Of a stretch of 64,000 bases of DNA, positions 63,868-64,000 are shown one piece after another. Position numbers and translations under genes: made by a program. Position 1 is the first letter of the stretch. The number at the start of each line of letters is the position of its first letter. The notes beneath the pieces are model-generated. The model searched no databases. It was not told the DNA's origin and saw nothing but the letters and a program-made list of their open reading frames with translations. The stretch lies in the NCBI GenBank assembly GCA_047621325.1, contig JBLHLT010000006.1, positions 130,978-194,977 on the forward strand, written 5' to 3'. Source of the DNA: Bermanella sp047621325. Its GTDB lineage: Bacteria; Pseudomonadota; Gammaproteobacteria; Pseudomonadales; Oceanobacteraceae.

Positions 63868-64000
63868 GGCTCCTCCCCTTATTTAGTGGAACGCCATATC
63901 CAACCCACCAAAACGGAAAAATATTGAAGCCTTATACCGCTCAAGATTTCTATAACCCCTTGATTGCCTTCCCAAGGCTTTAATATTGTTGTTTAGGGCT
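63868..64000 (-). mobile_element. End of an ISL3-like insertion sequence (cut by the window)
   Basis: GGCTCCTCCCC (63868-63878) has the GGCTCxTC form of ISL3-family terminal repeats and is followed after 4 bases by the 3' end of a transposase gene pointing outward. The rest of the element lies right of 64000. Confidence 0.6.
63883..64000 (-). CDS. Transposase, ISL3-like, C-terminal 38 residues
   Basis: The minus-strand frame entering from the right edge reads NIKALGRQSRGYRNLERY, then KASIFFRFGGLDMAFH and stops at 63885-63883. The K-x-L-x-R-x-(S/A)-x-G-Y-R-N pattern is typical of the C-terminal end of ISL3/IS204/IS1001 transposases. The family call rests on this short piece and the adjacent terminal repeat. 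Confidence 0.6.
   Translation of the reverse strand, partial: ALNNNIKALGRQSRGYRNLERYKASIFFRFGGLDMAFH

Noticed and set aside
1..64000. CRISPR arrays, rRNA, tRNA genes and prophage structural genes
   Set aside because: I found no evenly spaced direct repeats, no cloverleaf-like segment and no phage head or tail genes when reading both strands by eye; a tRNA scan was not possible.

Overview
The window looks like the chromosome of a marine gammaproteobacterium of the Oceanospirillales type (Oleispira/Bermanella-like is my guess, not a database result). The reasons are moderate to low GC, the Pseudomonas-style orders GntR-smc-zipA-ligA and trpS-scpA-scpB-rluB, tRNA and peptidoglycan genes of gammaproteobacterial type, and an ABC nitrate importer. 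Most of the first 55 kb is ordinary core genome.

Layout. 1-9357 (minus strand) is a surface-polysaccharide locus: galE, a TviB/WbpO dehydrogenase and a TviC/WbpP epimerase make UDP-GalNAc and its uronate; rfbB, rfbA and a DegT-type aminotransferase make a dTDP-4-amino-dideoxyhexose; an ATP-grasp ligase, a GNAT and a Wzx flippase (cut by the window edge) follow, with stop/start overlaps. 9967-16655 (minus) holds rluB, scpB, scpA, trpS, yciO, the PHP exonuclease rnm and a membrane protein. 16797-20598 (plus) holds yciI, an SH3 protein, a periplasmic cyclophilin and mnmC. 20603-30002 (minus) holds small proteins, a lytic transglycosylase lipoprotein, ligA, zipA, smc and a GntR regulator. 30211-36406 holds an Hsp20 gene, a DUF2804 gene and an RND efflux pair.

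36407-40983 is an accessory patch with palindromic repeats, a toxin remnant, a NACHT NTPase with pentapeptide repeats (a candidate anti-phage protein), a frameshifted acetyltransferase and a protein with UDG-like motif spacing. 40984-48217 holds envelope proteins, a three-gene Tat/lipoprotein redox operon (cytochrome c, ALO-type flavin oxidase, DSD1-type PLP enzyme) and a sensor kinase whose phospho-acceptor His is replaced by Lys. 48636-54847 holds tesB, trmA and nrtABD, the last behind a sigma54-like promoter.

55540-64000 is the most interesting part. After a decayed REP-associated transposase gene comes an integron cassette array: five attC sites separate five minus-strand cassettes encoding a UDG-like protein (paralogue of the one at 40 kb), a PHP+SMC-like ATPase (TrlF-like), a DUF6602-type nuclease, an OLD-type ATPase/TOPRIM nuclease and a GNAT. 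Three or four of these look like defence genes. The array begins at an attI-like core at 63566-63572; no integrase gene lies in the window, and the right edge is the end of an ISL3-like insertion sequence.
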